Source of the DNA: Salvia splendens
Taxonomy: Eukaryota; Streptophyta; Magnoliopsida; Lamiales; Lamiaceae
Reading direction: 5' to 3'
Length of the DNA stretch: 64,000 nucleotides
NCBI RefSeq assembly: GCF_004379255.2
Contig: NC_056041.1
Location: 17,143,559-17,207,558, forward strand
In this document: positions 26,259 to 39,881 of the stretch, piece by piece
Position numbering within the stretch: position 1 is the first letter of the stretch
Layout: every line of letters starts with the position of its first letter
The notes under the pieces: generated by a model
What the model was told of the DNA's origin: nothing
The model's input: only the letters and a program-made list of their open reading frames with translations
Databases searched by the model: none
Made by a program: the position numbers and the translations under genes

Positions 26259-27543
26259 TCACCAAATGTTAGAGTCCACATTAAACGGCGGCTGCTCCAA
26301 CACTGGCAGCTGCCCCTGCGGCACCGACTCCACAACGCCCGAAGCCGAACCCATATTGAAACCCGACCCCCCAAAATCATGACTCCCAAACACATTCATC
26401 TGCGGCACGAATCCGTAACCCTCCGCCGCCTGCTGCTGCACACCGCGCCCGCGGAGCTGCAGCGCCGTGTGCAGCAGCAGATTCATCGACAGATTCGTGC
26501 TGAGCAACGGCCACGGCGGCATCGAGCTAGACGCTGCCGCATCCGCATTCCAGTTCATCACGCTGCCATCATTAGCATAATTCTGCATAGCGCTGATGTC
26601 AGGATGCGGCGGCGGGGAGGCGGGCATGCCGAAGCTGGGCAGCTCGATGTCGCCGGGGGACGACTCGTCGGGCGGGGAGGGCGGCGGGGAGTGGTGGGGG
26701 CGCTTGACGGCGGCGGTCTTCTGGAAGATTCGGCAGACGACCCATTCCTCCTTGGCGGGCTTGAAGGTGGTGTCGAGGCGGTACTCGTGCATCACCCAGT
26801 TGGTTTTCTCGCCCTTCGGGGCCCGCCCCCGGTAGAACACGAGAGTCTTCTTCATCCCCACCAGCGCGCTCCCGCGGTATATCTCCTTGTCTTTTCCTGT
26901 GGTTTTCCAGTACCCGGCCTCTGTCGCCCGGTTCGTCCTCAGCCCTGTTGGGTACTTCCGGTCGCGGAGGCTGAAGAAGTACCACTCTTTTCCCCCCATT
27001 GATGCTTTTGCTGCATTTTCAACGCAAACTCAGTATTAGTATGATATTGTCTGATTTGGACTAACGACAATCCTCATACTAATAGAATCGGGGTTATACT
27101 TATATATTGTTGGCACATTTTCTAAGTCTGATTTTAATCTGCTGTGGATAAGCTAGCTTATAAAACAATCCATTTTAGCTAGCTTTAAATTTTACTAAAA
27201 GGAGCAAGAGAGGCAAAATGATAAGAAGAAAGTTAAATTTGGATAAAATTTTAACACAAACAAACATATATAGCCCAAAGTAAAAACTCCAAATTGCAAC
27301 ATGTGAAAAAAGGCAGAAACTAATTAAGAACATGCACATGTTGATCAATTAACAAAAACTACACAACTTTTTTGAGAATAATATACCTGGTAGATCCCAA
27401 GGCTCACACTTGTTAAGATCAACATCAGCAACAGCCCTAGTTGTGAATTCGAAATCCGAGACTTTATTACTAAGGTAGTATGTGATGAGCTCTTCATCCG
27501 TGGGGTGGAATCTGAACCCCGGAGGAAGCTGAGTTTCCTCCAT
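26259..27543 (-). CDS. NAC domain transcription factor, two exons
   Basis: Exon 1 is 27543-27387 and exon 2 is 27010-26259. The GT-AG intron joins them in frame (909 nt, 302 aa). NAC subdomains A to E are all present: [81 protein letters not shown] (shown in pieces) and [11 protein letters not shown]. The C-terminal half is a low-complexity region rich in Pro, Ser, Gly and Ala with Gln near [10 protein letters not shown], a typical activation region. NAC genes commonly have a second intron inside the NAC domain; here it is absent. It looks closest to the CUC/NAC92/NAC100 side of the family, but I do not assign a member. No miR164 target-like sequence was seen. Confidence 0.93.
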
Positions 27544-30500
27544 CGTGCTGTGTCGTGTTCGTTTTTAGGTCGTGCAAGAAACAAAGCAGATCGAGTAGGG
27601 AGGGCAGCATCCAGAGCCGGCTATTAATGGGCCCTTCTTATCCTTCATAGCTTTGCCCATTTGATCGATCCTTCATCGACAAGCCTCTTCTTCTCCTCAC
27701 TATAAAGTCTTTGTTTATTGTGATATTTACAGCTAACACTTTGACAAAGATAGTGTGTCGCATCCATCTTTAGATTTTCTTAATGCCTTGGGGTTTTTTT
27801 TATTTTTTTATTTCAAGCTACATATGTGTATTAATTACTCTATCTGATTTGTTATTGAGATATAGGATTGGGTAAGAGAATAGTACGATTTCTGTTGCAT
27901 TTTCTTACTTGCCGCATAGCTTACAGCCTTAGTCATCATGACTAAATGATACTCCTACTTACTAGTAAAACACAATATCGTGGTCCTATTAAAAATAATT
28001 TAGTGGTAAAGTGAGTATTTGTGAGGCTAAATTGAGATCTATAATTTGAGTCGCGGGTAAGTATTTATACTAAGTCTGTCACACTCGATTTATAAAGTAT
28101 GATCTAATTACTTAGGCATGTGAATTTATCTCGTACATACTAAAAGTAGTGGCTATCGATTTTGATCATGATCTGAATATAAAGCATGATACAATAATAC
28201 AATCTATATTTAGTGAAAAATCATCCAAACTTAATTAAACTCCGTATGAGATTAGTTAGAATCACATTTATTATTAACTTAGAATTTTATTGTTTCTTGA
28301 TTATAAATATTTTTATGACCTGCCTTAAATTTTTGCCACAACACTTTACATTTACCATCGATCATAAAATAAAATCAATTAATGTATAAATTGCAGATAA
28401 ATATATTTTTATATTTTGAATTAAAGACAAAATGAGTTTCTTTTTTTTGGGGTTTTCATGGTATTCAGGGGTAATATCCCATATTCCCATCCCAATGATC
28501 AATGCACTATATGTCATGAGACTGACTGGCCAAATAATTTGATGTATTTATATACTGTAATTAGGTATCCAATTTCTGACCTCATGCTTAAAGAGAAGAT
28601 AAGAAATGGTAAATATTGATTGTATATATTCAGGTGTGAATGCAATATACATACACAAAAAATTAAATTAATGTGTATCTGTGAGAGGGAGTGTTTAGTC
28701 GAGATTATGGGCATGAACGGTCCAACCACCTTCACCCATTTCTACCCACCAAAACTACGATAAACCTCCAATCACAACATGCCTTATAATCTTTCCATAT
28801 TCTATTGACACATGTTGCTTACATTCCTTTACCTTTTTACAACTTTTCCTTTTTCCTATATATTTTTTCCCGAGGATTTCGCATTTTTTGCGTGATTTTA
28901 CCTTGTGCGTAAATATGTTTTGTTGTTTGTCTACTAGATTATTAACTATAGTACTGCATGATAATTAAATTTGCAATGCGTGCCATAAGTCCATCGTGCC
29001 ACGATCTTTAAATTTGTAATTTATCCATAAAAAATAGTACTACATGATAATCATTAATTATTGATATCTTCCCATATGTACACATAATACATTAGCCTAT
29101 TTTCCCTCTTAATTGATCTGTATTTGTAGCTACACGGAGACAGTTAAATGTGGATTTATATTGTAGAAGAACCTTAATACATTTGTCTAGGGAATAATTG
29201 TCACTTTGCTTAGTTAATATGTCCCACGTTATTTGAGGCATTTCTTTTGCGCAATTGTTTTTAGAAAAAAAATATAATAAATAGTTAAAGTGTAATGAAC
29301 CGTAGTAGGAGTATCATTTTTGACATATATGAAAATAATATTTGGGCAATTTCTCAAAATTATATCTATAATCATTAGTAGGCATGCATAATCAAAACAT
29401 TTAACTGCTAGAGCACTTGGGGTTTCATTTCGTATTATTGATCATCCAAAATAAACAAATAAGTGTAAAGTAAACATCAAAATATTTCAGTTTATTTTAT
29501 CCTTGTAACCATAATCATCAAACTTACAAATTATATAAAAATCAAAGCAGAAAAGATAATTCTAGTTCTTAAAACATATGAAAGTGAAGGGATATATAAC
29601 AAGTTGATAAATTTAAGAGCATTATAAGATGTTGGTGAAGTGTATATTTGTGCATGAAAGATACATAAGATGAGAGTGGTTGAAACGCTTACCAAACTAC
29701 TAGACTGCATCTAAAATATTTCAATATTAACCTTAACTTTTTGTGTACTTGCAACTCTATCTAAAATTTTGAACTCACCTTTCTAGAATCCTAAGTTTTT
29801 TAGCCTTCAAACTAATATATCTCGTATTTAGTTTTTTATATATCTACAAATTGTTTAATTATTCACGAAATACCGAAACAGCTCGTTTTCTATGTCATAA
29901 GAGTTCATATAAAACAATCACCGATCGCTTGTCCATCTAGTCATAGCTAACCCCTTCCTACTAAATAATCTCACAACTTAATCGTAGATCTACTATTTTA
30001 TTTAGTAAACCAAACACCACCCTAATACATAAGGAAAAAATAAATTCTAAATGCAAATAAAATACTTAAGTACATAAAAATAAAATTAGATTAAGAGTGT
30101 GTTCTCTTTGATAGCAAATTTATACTAGTACTAATATAATGAGAGAAAAGAAAATAGGGAGAAATTATCACATTGTAGTATTTCCAAATTTTCTTATCTC
30201 ATACTCATTTCATTCCATCCATGGCCAAAAAAACAGTCTTGTTTTTATATTTTAGTCCGTCCACCAAAATTATTAGTTTATATTTATATGTGATAAGTTT
30301 CTTTTTTGTAATGTGACAGAGTCTCATTTTTAATTAACAGTTTCAATCAATTTTTCTTTATCTTTCTTACGTTACCAATTTTGAATTAAAACAACGTCCA
30401 CTACGTATACTATTTAAATTATAGTTCATGCATTACTCACATATTCCGTTTAGTAATATTCATTATCGCTGCCAATGGATGTGACAATAACTCGTACGAA

Positions 30501-31107
30501 CCATGAAATGTAGTCTACAGAAATCGATGCGCATATAATACACTTCTCTAATTAAATTTTTCTAAACATGTACAATTTGCCAAAACATATCCTAACCTAT
30601 GATATTCCTAGTTCTTCATCTCTCTTTCAAACTAGGAAAAAATTATGAGTCGATCAACATGCATTGAGAGTGAAGACAACGAGAACAAAAAAAAGAAGAA
30701 AAATGTGATCAGGGTCAGTTTATCTGTACAAACAGGGAATATTTCTAACGCTATAATACCTATATATATACGTGCTTATCAATGTTTTTCGCTCTGCAAG
30801 AGCCATCAGCTCCATCGTTACCTGCACGAACGAGTCCTAATATTTTAGCACCGGCAATGTTACCGTTTGGAAATCGAATGTTAATTGGAATTTTCTAAAG
30901 TTAATAGTATATGAAACTATCCACATTGATATATCATATACATAATAAAACTAAAACCAATATTTGGAAGAAACTATCTAATAAAGGCACTCCAATGCTA
31001 AGCACTCACGTAAATCAAACTAGCTATCGTTGCAGCTTATTTGAAGCTTCGTTGAGGTGTATTCATATCAATGTAATTCCTTTTAGTTCGAGAAAAGTTG
31101 TACTTAC
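27544..31107. other. Intergenic region between NAC and kinesin genes
   Basis: 3.6 kb of AT-rich DNA with no supported gene. The part next to 27,544 is the NAC promoter and 5' UTR. Around 30,240-30,420 there is text beginning GTCCGTCCACCAAAATTATT and ending near ACAACGTCCAC that resembles a decayed Stowaway-like MITE. The last exon or exons and 3' UTR of the kinesin gene should lie between about 30,600 and 31,107 but could not be fixed. Confidence 0.4.
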
Positions 31108-34100
31108 CTCATTGATCTAGGACCCCTTCTCTCTCCAGAAACTCCAGTTTTTGTATCTCTAAGCGGCTTCTGCAGCGCCCCTATCTCCTCGTCTTTCTTA
31201 GCTAAACTCTCTTTAAGAGTTGCAATCTAAGAGCATTGACATGGCAGAGCATTACATTGTGTAAAACATAAAATCAAACAAGTATTTCCAATCGTAAAAT
31301 GAAGAAAGAAACAAAATAAAAGGACGGACAACACAAGAAATACTTGAGGTGGGATCAGCTTGTGCATTCACTTCACAATCATACGAATAAGTTTTGTGTC
31401 TATACATATTTTATGAAATTATAGATAGCTAGAAACTTCGATCTGGTAATTTGGAATGAACATCGGAATTGATAGCCGTTTCGTGCTTCAGAAAAAACTC
31501 AAGCAGGGAAAAAATGTGAGGATTAAAAGTAGTGATTGTATGCAAACAAATTACCTGATCCGTCAATTCGCGTACTTCTTTGCTGTCTCTGCTGCTCTTT
31601 GCTGCACCCAACTCGACTCCCGACACCCTCTCAGCAAATTTTAAGGTACTCAACGTTTCACTAAAAGAAGTAGCATCGGGATTAAGCTGTACAAACATCA
31701 GGGTCTTTGCATGGCCACCTACAACATAAGCAATGCAAAAGAGCAAGATGTTGGATGTATATTCACACATATCAAAATATGTGTGCAGATAGATGTTAAT
31801 TAAGTAGAATGAGTACTTCATAAAAATATATTTATGCAAGCAATAGAAAAAGGGAGTAACTAATTGTATGAATAATTTTACAAGATTTATTGCTCAAACT
31901 TGTATCACATATTTAGATAATACTTAAAAAGAAAACAAAGATGAATTTACATAGGCATACCTAATGAGCTCTGAAGGACTTGAGTGAGCTTGCTGTTGCG
32001 GTAAGGAACATGAGCAGACTTCTGCGACAAAGCAAAGACGACATCACCGAGGGCAGATAGCGATTTGTTGATATGTTGCGCCTCTTTTAGCCTGTCTCCC
32101 GTCACCTCTGAGCGGTCTACTCTTTCACTCCCTGCAAGATCTACCAAATGAAGACTGCCTCGTAGAGATGAACCGCTCTTCAATTCCGTTCCTCGCGTGT
32201 GAATTGAGACGATACTGCATGCATGTTATCTTCAATATGGGAGCCGTCTTGTTGTTGCAGAAAATATATAAATGTTCACTAATATGGTTAGGACTGAACT
32301 TGGTAAAATGTAATGGCCGAGTAATTGAAAAATGATACTCCTTCTGACTTATTTTTAACACTACATATGTCGTGGGACACCACCTTATCATCGAATTAAC
32401 TTTCTCTCCTAAGTACACGTACCCAAAAGATTGGGAATAAACATTGTATGGTGAAATTACGAAAAGTACCTGTGTGATCGACTGCTTCTTTCGTTCATGG
32501 CAGTGGCGCTTTTAGCTCTATTCCGCAGTCCAATATCCATCAGTTTCATCACTTCTTCGGTCGTGTTGACTTGCTGAATGCTTGCATCCGGGACGGCCAG
32601 CCCGTTAGGTTGGGAGCTAGTCAAGATCCCAAGTGTGTGGAAATCAAGGAAAAACAAGTATTTGATATGTGATCTAAATGAAATAGATGAAGGATAGATG
32701 GTGGCAGTGATGAAAATAGCCATTTTGCTTAGTCTGTACATAAATAGTATCCAAAGTTTAAAAATATTAAATTCTAGCCATTTTTGAGTTAATAGACTAT
32801 TTATCCATTAACGAAATTGTCACAAAAATAAAAATAAGAAAAGGTTCATTAATCTTCATGCAAAAATAAAAAAGTTCATACGGCTGCGCAAATTGAACGA
32901 TTCTGGATGATAGTACAGATTCATGCGAAGCATTAAGCAAAAACGTTCAATTCGCACAATCGTATGAACCTTTGATTTTCGCATGAACATGATTAGGGCT
33001 GGCAAAATATATCGAAATACTGCACTTACCGTACCGAAAAATACCGAATTTTTGGTATGCCGCACTTTTCGGTATGGTATGATACCTTACCGACTGATTT
33101 AGGTACGACAAAGGTATGAATTTTATATATACCGTGGTATACCGCATCATACCGCATTATACAGCAATTACGGTAAATTAACGGTATATACCGCAAAGTT
33201 ACGGTATATACCGTAATTTTGCGGTATATATGGTTAATAATTATATATATTTAACATATTTATTATTTATAATATTATATTTAAGATAAAATGTTATTTT
33301 CAATATTTTATATTTTTATATATCAAATAGGTATGATTTGCAGTATACCGCGCGGTACGGTATACCAAAATGTCGGTACGGTAACGGTTTTCATATTTTA
33401 TATAACGAATTTTCGGTATACCGAAATGCGGTATACCGAAAAAATCGGCAAGGTATGGTATCGTGTTTTCTCATACCGTACTTTTCAGTACGGTATGCGG
33501 TATGCCCATTTCGGTACGGTATACCGTACTGATCCAACCTAAACATGAACCCAAACCTTGAAGCCAACATTTTTTCAGACATCATATTGATTGATATCAT
33601 GTGAAATTCAAATGAAGCTTCGATTTCCACGAGCCTTGGATTATTTCTAGATTTTAAATTACTAGAGGCATTTTGATAGTGACTAGAATTTACATTATTT
33701 TTAACTAATGGTTACTCCTTATGTTCCACTAATCCAAATGGCAATTTTATTTTTTCCCCATGAAGATATGCAAGAAATTGGCATTGAAGGATATTTTTTT
33801 TGGCCATCATTGGAGAGCAAATCGCGGACTTGTTCATTGTATATCTCTACCATCTGAACAGAAACCTCGTATTGAAAGATGGTCCCCCGATCTTGTGTGA
33901 TGGTGAAGAGATTCTTCAACGCTCGATAGTTGACCCCCCATTCGTCCTCACTTGCTCCATCTGGACCAGTCTACGCAGAAGAATTGTTCACTATAGAAAC
34001 AATACATTGTTGATTAGCACGTGATAAAGTTGTATCTTACCATCGTGTATGTTTTCCCAGAACCAGTCTGACCATAGGCAAAAATGCACACATTATATCC

Positions 34101-37100
34101 ATCAAGAACAGATTGTATCAATGGCTGAGTATCTGCAAAAACTTGAGCTGCATGCATTTGAAACTTGAGTGGTTGATCATGTAGATGAGCTAAGTATAGA
34201 TGCACATATTCAAAGATCAAAACCTTGAGTTGATGATTGGCCATACACTTTATCAAACCTAAACGTACGACGCCCTTCTTTCCCCGGTTTGGTAGGGTTG
34301 GCAACCGTTAGCTCACCATTTTCACCGATGTTTTCAATAATTGATTGCTTCCCCTTTTGCCCTGGGAGAAACGGTCTTATCCGGCAGTAGACTCTAATAT
34401 TTCCTGTTTAAATCAAGGCTTAAGGAAATACAGAAATTTGTTGATTTTATTGATTTATGTTCACCATGGACTCATGGAGTGACAACGTAGGTACCTTTTA
34501 GCTCCTGCAACTCATTGTGCAGCTTCCGATTTTCCGCAAGGAGTGGATGATAGTTCTTTGCTGCGTTGGCTAGAACATTTATTTTTGAACCTGTTACAAC
34601 ATGCTAGGATTTTTCAAAAATCTACTTATCTCTCATATAGTTCATCATCAAAACTTTAAAAAAAAATATATAATTGTGTACCTAAGTCACTGAGCGCTTC
34701 TGAATAGTATAGCTCTGTTTTCTCGATTTCTTGCTGGATCGACTGATACGTGAATCTCAGTATCTGAATACATAGTTCACTCATATGTTTTAGAAAAAAA
34801 TCACTTATATGGGATAATGTAATGATGAGATTTAGATCAAGACTTACATGTAGGGCGCCAAGCTGTGAATCTGTAAAGATTTGGTGAAGTTGCTCTTTCT
34901 TCTTCCACCATTCGGATTTTGATTTTGATAATGCCTCAAGTTCCTTCACTCTACTTCTCCACTCTTCTAGCGTGGCTTGAGCCTCCTTCAATCTGTTCCC
35001 CGCATCTTGTTGTGCAGCTTCGCCTTGAGCCTTCATTGCCTGAAGCTCCTTCACTTCAGATCTCAACTCTGTTAACGAGCTTTCAGCTTCCTTCAACCTA
35101 TTCTCAAGCTCATGTTGAGTGCTGTGAGCTTCACCTTTCATTGCCTGAAGCTCCTTCACTTCAGATCTCGACTCTGTTAATGAGCTTTCAGCTGCCTTCA
35201 ACCTATTCTCAAGCTCTTGTTGAGTGCTGTGAGCTTCAGCTTTCATTGCCTCAAGCTCCTTCACTCTGGACCTCGACTCATCTAACGAGCTTATAGCTTC
35301 CTTCATCCTATCTTCAAGATCTTGTTTAATGGTTCGAGCTTCTGTATCCATAGCCTCAAGCTCCTTCACTCGAGACCTCAACTCTGTAGACAACTTCACA
35401 GCTTCCATTAACTCAAGTTCTTGTAGAGTGCCTCCACCATCGACTCTCATTTCCTCGAGCTCCTTCACTATGGACCTAGACTCATCTAACGAGATTACAG
35501 CTTCATTCAGCTTATCTTCAAGCTCTTGTTTAGTGGTCTGAGCATCTGTATCCATAGCCCCAAGCTCCTTCACTCGAGACCTCGACTCTGTTGACATCTT
35601 CACAGCTTCAATCAATTTTCTCTCAAAATCTTCTTGAGTGCCTCCACCATCGACTCTCATTGCCTCGAGCTCTTCCATTCTGGATCTGGACTCATCCAAC
35701 GAGCTTACAGCATCGTTTAGCCTATCTTCAAGCTCTTGTTTAGCGGTTCGAGCTTCTGTGTTCATAGCCTCAAGCTCCTTCACTCGAGATCTCAACTCTG
35801 TCGACAACTTCACAGCTGCCATCAATTTTCTCTCAAGATCTTGTTGAGTGCCTCCACCTTCGACTCTCATTGCCTCGAGCTCTTTCACTCTAGACCTCGA
35901 CTCTTCTAACGAGCTTACAGCCTCCTTCAGCCTATCTTCAAGCTCTTGTTTAGTGGTTTGAGCTTCTGTATTCATAGCCTCAAGCTCCTTCACTCGGGAT
36001 TTCAACTCTGTCGACAACTTCACAGCTGCCATCAATTTTCTCTCAAAATCTTCTTGAGTGCCTCCACCATCGACTCTCATTGCCTCGAGCTCTTTCACTC
36101 TGGACCTGGACTCATCTAATGAGCTTACAGCTTCCTTCAGCCTATCTTCAAGCTCTTGTTTAGCGGTTCGAGCTTCTGTGTTCATTGCCTCAAGCTCCTT
36201 CACTTGAGATCTCAACTCTGTCGACAACTTCACAGCTGCCATCAATTTTCTCTCAGAATCTTCCTGAGTGCCTCCACCTTCGGCTCTCATTGCCTCGAGC
36301 TCCTTCACTCTTGACCTTGACTCATCTAACGAGCTTACAGCTTTCTTCAGCCTATCTTCAAGCTCTTGTTTAGTAATTTGAGTTCCTCTATCCATAGCCT
36401 CAAGTTCTTTCACTCGAGATCTCAACTCTGTCGAAAACTTCACAGCTGCCATCAATTTTCTCTCAAGATCTTGTTCAGTTCCTCCACCTTCAACTCTCAT
36501 TGCCTCAAGCTCCTTCACTCTACTTCTAGACTCTGTTAGTAAGCTTTGTACTTCTTTTAGTTTATCCTCAAGCTCACTGGTTTTCATTGCCTCGTGCTCT
36601 TGTAAGCCTCTAGTCTCCTGCCTCGTCTTTTCTGATTCTTGATTAAACTCACTTCTTTCACTATGATCTTGCCCCGAACTTGCTACCGCTTGATTAAGAT
36701 TGTGTTTCTCATTCATCGGTCTTGTCATGTCATTCATCTCTCTTAGCTCTTGCCTTAAATTTTCCACCACTTGATTGAGGTCATCTTTCTCTTTGACAAG
36801 TTTCCATGTCTTGTGCTCTTCTTCCTTCTTTTTCTCCTCAAATTTGTTCTTATCATTCTGCAATAGTTACAAAACTAAGCTATAGACTCCTCAAGTTCAT
36901 GATGAAAGTGCATGATCAATTCTTATAAAAGAATGAGTTTCAACCAATAGTACCTTAATCTGCTTGAGTTGATTCATGACAATCTGCTAACAATGAATCT
37001 CTTTAGGTAGATAGCTAGGAATGTCAACATGTATAAATATTTGACGACGTAAAGTTGAAACTGGAAGAGCTTATATACCTGCGTCTCTTCGCTAGTCCCT

Positions 37101-38587
37101 GTTGCAAGGGCTTCGAGTACTCGAATTCTGGATTGGTACTTCTCTTCTCTGGCCTTGAAAACGTTATTTTGCTGAACATAAAAAGAGACAGTGAAGATAA
37201 GTAGAGGATAACGATAGTAGCATCAACGTGTCTCTATGTAACAAACACATTACCGTGCGCAAGTGCTCTGCTTGAGTGCATATCCGACGCTCAATCTCCT
37301 GCACGACTTTCCTCAGAAGGCAAACGACGCTCTGAAATATAAGCAAAAACCAAAAATTCTGTTAGCTTTTGAGGTTTGAATGGAATTGCTAATTCCTATT
37401 GTTAAAGATTTCAGACGTGAGGTATTGCTCCACTCTTCATCTCCACGCTCTCGTCTAATATGCCGTTGACAACGCTCAACAGTGACTGAGTGGGAGCATT
37501 CTGCAATGGACATACACCTTTGAGTCCACCACAAAGGCATAAACGTATAGGCTAACATGAAGACTTACGTCCAAGCTGTTCGATTTCATCATTTCTGAGA
37601 TCTTTGCAGCAGGGAGATCTGCGTAAGACCCTTGTTTGAGCTGAAAGACTTCATGAAACTTGTGGCCAGAGTGACTTATGACAGAGGCTGCCACAGAAAT
37701 TAATTGGTAACGAAATTCAAATCACAGTCAATGTTCGTATCTGCACAGGTATACAGATAGCACCTGTCATTTTGGGACTAGTGCGCATTCCGTGTAGAGA
37801 TTTTGTGTCGGGTAATAACTTCCGCCTGTCTTCTCCAAAAGGTGGAGAAGACAGCATCCGGAAGCGTTCCTCCTTTGGAGTGCTATTAGCACTTGACCCC
37901 CTATCGCCTAGAGATTTCCATCCTGAGTTCATGGAATCCATTCTGCTAAACCGCATCATGAAATGCATCCGCAGCGTCCAGAGGCAGTCCAACACCAACT
38001 TCATAGATCCCTACACGATAAGGCAGAGGACACAGTTCAAGGGAAGATGAAAAAAAAACATCTTTAAACAGCAAGATTCGATCACCATTTCAAGGTCAGA
38101 CACTTGAAACCTTGGCAACCCCATTTCATCCATTGCGGACAAGAATCTTTCGACTTTTGGTCTTGAGTCACGCTAAAAAGACATCGAGGGAGAAAGATCA
38201 TGATTCGTTCCACTCCTCAAACAAGATGTTCGATCCAAATCAAGCACAGTTACCTCAGAAATAGAGCCAGGTTTTATCTTGTTTACTATTCGACATAGAA
38301 CAGATCCATCAATGAGGATGTCTCGTAGTTCATCATCGGAAGCATTTGCTGGAAAATGTAGGTCGGGAAGAACGGAATTTATCCATTCTACCAAGCATGC
38401 CTGCTGCTTCACTGTCAAACAAAAGGTAAACATGTAACATCTTTGCTATCAGCATCAAAGGGGAATCAAACGTTTGCATCATATGTTGTTTCTCACCATT
38501 GTTACTTGAAACAGAAGCAAAACCATCACTCCGGCTGAAAGAACTCGAGCTGTTCAATCTAGCTGAGTCTTTTACATTCCGGTCCAT
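31108..38587 (-). CDS. Kinesin-14 with N-terminal calponin-homology domain and expanded coiled coil
   Basis: Nineteen exons on the minus strand join in phase: 38587-38497, 38411-38254, 38172-38086, 38010-37764, 37687-37569, 37500-37417, 37331-37254, 37171-37079, 36983-36954, 36857-34848, 34763-34682, 34590-34495, 34403-34224, 34147-34041, 33970-33795, 32634-32470, 32214-31961, 31718-31555 and 31226-31108 (open at a GT donor). That is at least 1446 codons. The CH domain is at about residues 30-150 ([15 protein letters not shown]). The coiled coil is at about 310-970. The neck [13 protein letters not shown] precedes the motor, so it is the C-terminal, minus-end type. Motor motifs: P-loop GQTGSGKT, switch I NERSSRSH, switch II DLAGSE, and [10 protein letters not shown]. 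Family members link actin (CH) and microtubules. Relatives I remember are near 1000-1070 aa; the excess lies in the coiled coil. The terminal exon was not resolved. Confidence 0.93.
32635..33794 (-). other. Probable U12-type AT-AC intron in the kinesin motor
   Basis: No GT-AG pair joins the exons encoding NDGQKK and [14 protein letters not shown]. An AT-AC pair does so exactly and in phase. The intron starts ATATCCTTC (minus strand, from 33794), which is the U12 5' splice consensus. It ends TTCCTTGATTTCCACAC (at 32635), containing TTCCTTGAT, a match to the U12 branch-site consensus, with its A nine nt from the intron end. The intron is 1160 nt and contains a hAT MITE. Confidence 0.8.
32994..33541. 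mobile_element. hAT-type MITE inside the AT-AC intron
   Basis: The 548-bp element starts TAGGGCTGGCAA and ends TTGGATCAACC-like text in reverse (GATCCAACCTA). It is flanked by AACATGAT (32986-32993) and AACATGAA (33542-33549), an 8-bp duplication with one mismatch. Its interior consists of many inverted copies of CGGTATACCG-like text. It has no coding capacity. Confidence 0.75.
34920..36560 (-). repeat. Tandem coiled-coil repeat in kinesin exon 10
   Basis: The phrase VKELEAM or a close variant recurs sixteen times at about 33-35 residue spacing. Most units pair into a roughly 68-residue double unit. One half carries RVEGGGTQ and [16 protein letters not shown]; the other carries [19 protein letters not shown]. 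About six double units are followed by four single units. The DNA repeats (about 204 bp) are similar enough to suggest recent unequal exchange. All copies keep the heptad pattern and the reading frame. Confidence 0.9.
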
Positions 38588-39881
38588 AGAGTGAACTGAA
38601 ACGGTGAACAGAAATAACGGATAAAGTGAAACCTGATTGAAAGGAAAAGACTCGAATACTACATTCTTTACTCAAAATCACAACAGAATAAGCTCAAAAA
38701 TTATTTTACCAACATGATCATTCATTCTATTCCATTCTACAAATATATATACATATATACCATGTTTTGTCAAGAAATTAAGTGAAAACACTAACATAAG
38801 CATTTTTAATAGTCACATAACATTTAAAGGTTCACACAATGTGAGTGACAATAGGAATGCACAAACCATAAATTCAATCAATTAGGGAATTTTCTCCGGT
38901 TTATTCGCATTTGCTGGCTGATAGAACCTGCAGACAAAAATTATGCAACCCTAAGTCAGAAAACAAAATTGGGACTCATGTGTTTAAAAATGAAATTAAG
39001 ATGTAACTCTAAGAAAAATCCCAAATCATATTGATTTGCAAAATAATCATAACTTGAGTTTAGCAGCTTCAAATCCTCAATAACATCACCACCATCAACG
39101 AAAACTTATAAAAAAATTAAAGAAAAACAAAAAAGAAGGTAACAACAAATTCTGAACATTTTTCTCGCATACAAAACTCAACAATCATGACCAACTATGA
39201 ATATACTAAACGAGTATTTTTGTTTTGAATGTGGGTGATCCAATTTGCATGCAATTTCCGTACAATCAAGACAAACCAATATAAAAACTTTCACAAATGA
39301 AGAAATTTTTCAGATTATTTAGTTATTACTTAGTGTCAACAAAAACAAACCTGAAAGGTGCAAGCAAATTGTGGACAGACATAAATTTTATGCAAATTCT
39401 ACAAAGAATATTTCGACATGATCTTTTTGTTTTTTTTTTTAAGTTTTCTGGGAAAATCTAAATGTAGATTGTGTTGTTTCAGTGGTGAAGTAAAATGTTG
39501 CAGTAAAAAGTTACATTTTGGTTGGGTGGTTGTTGGTCTTCTCAAAGCTGTTGGGATTCTACGAAAGGTCGGTTTTCCGTCAACCTAGGGGGAGAGCTCT
39601 TCTCATAATGATTTTTATAGTTATTATAAATTTAAATTTTAGAATGCAAGTACTCCATCATTTAATTTTTTATCCTCTGTTTTGGGGAGTGTCTTCATCA
39701 TTTTGTCCCTTGTCATTTGCATTTGCATTTGCAATGGAATATATTTTGTCCATTAAATTATTGAGCCAATGTTTCAACTAATTTCAGGAATCTTGATTTG
39801 TGGGACGATTTATGTTGGGGACATACTTGGCTCAATGATCTGACGAATATCTTAATTTTCAGATTAATGCTTGCTCGTCCC
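38588..39881. other. 5' UTR and promoter region of the kinesin gene
   Basis: No coding exon was found upstream of the ATG at 38587. The stretch is AT-rich and may contain a leader intron (an ACCTG donor-like site on the minus strand is near 38,928). It ends at a hAT element. Confidence 0.4.

Noticed and set aside
26379..27002. 207-codon open frame antisense to NAC exon 2
   Set aside because: It is the GC-rich shadow of the NAC coding exon; its product is Arg/His-rich with no domain, while the minus strand reads a full NAC domain.
30640..30900. Candidate terminal exon of the kinesin gene
   Set aside because: Several AG acceptors give short in-frame ends, but none has recognisable C-terminal sequence, so no choice could be supported.
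33740..33794. Continuation of kinesin exon 15 into [11 protein letters not shown]
   Set aside because: The frame runs open past the exon but diverges from the motor family; the AT-AC junction at 33794/32635 restores the conserved sequence.
34919..36373. Several plus-strand open frames opposite the kinesin coiled-coil exon
   Set aside because: They are repeat-derived shadows of the minus-strand coiled coil.
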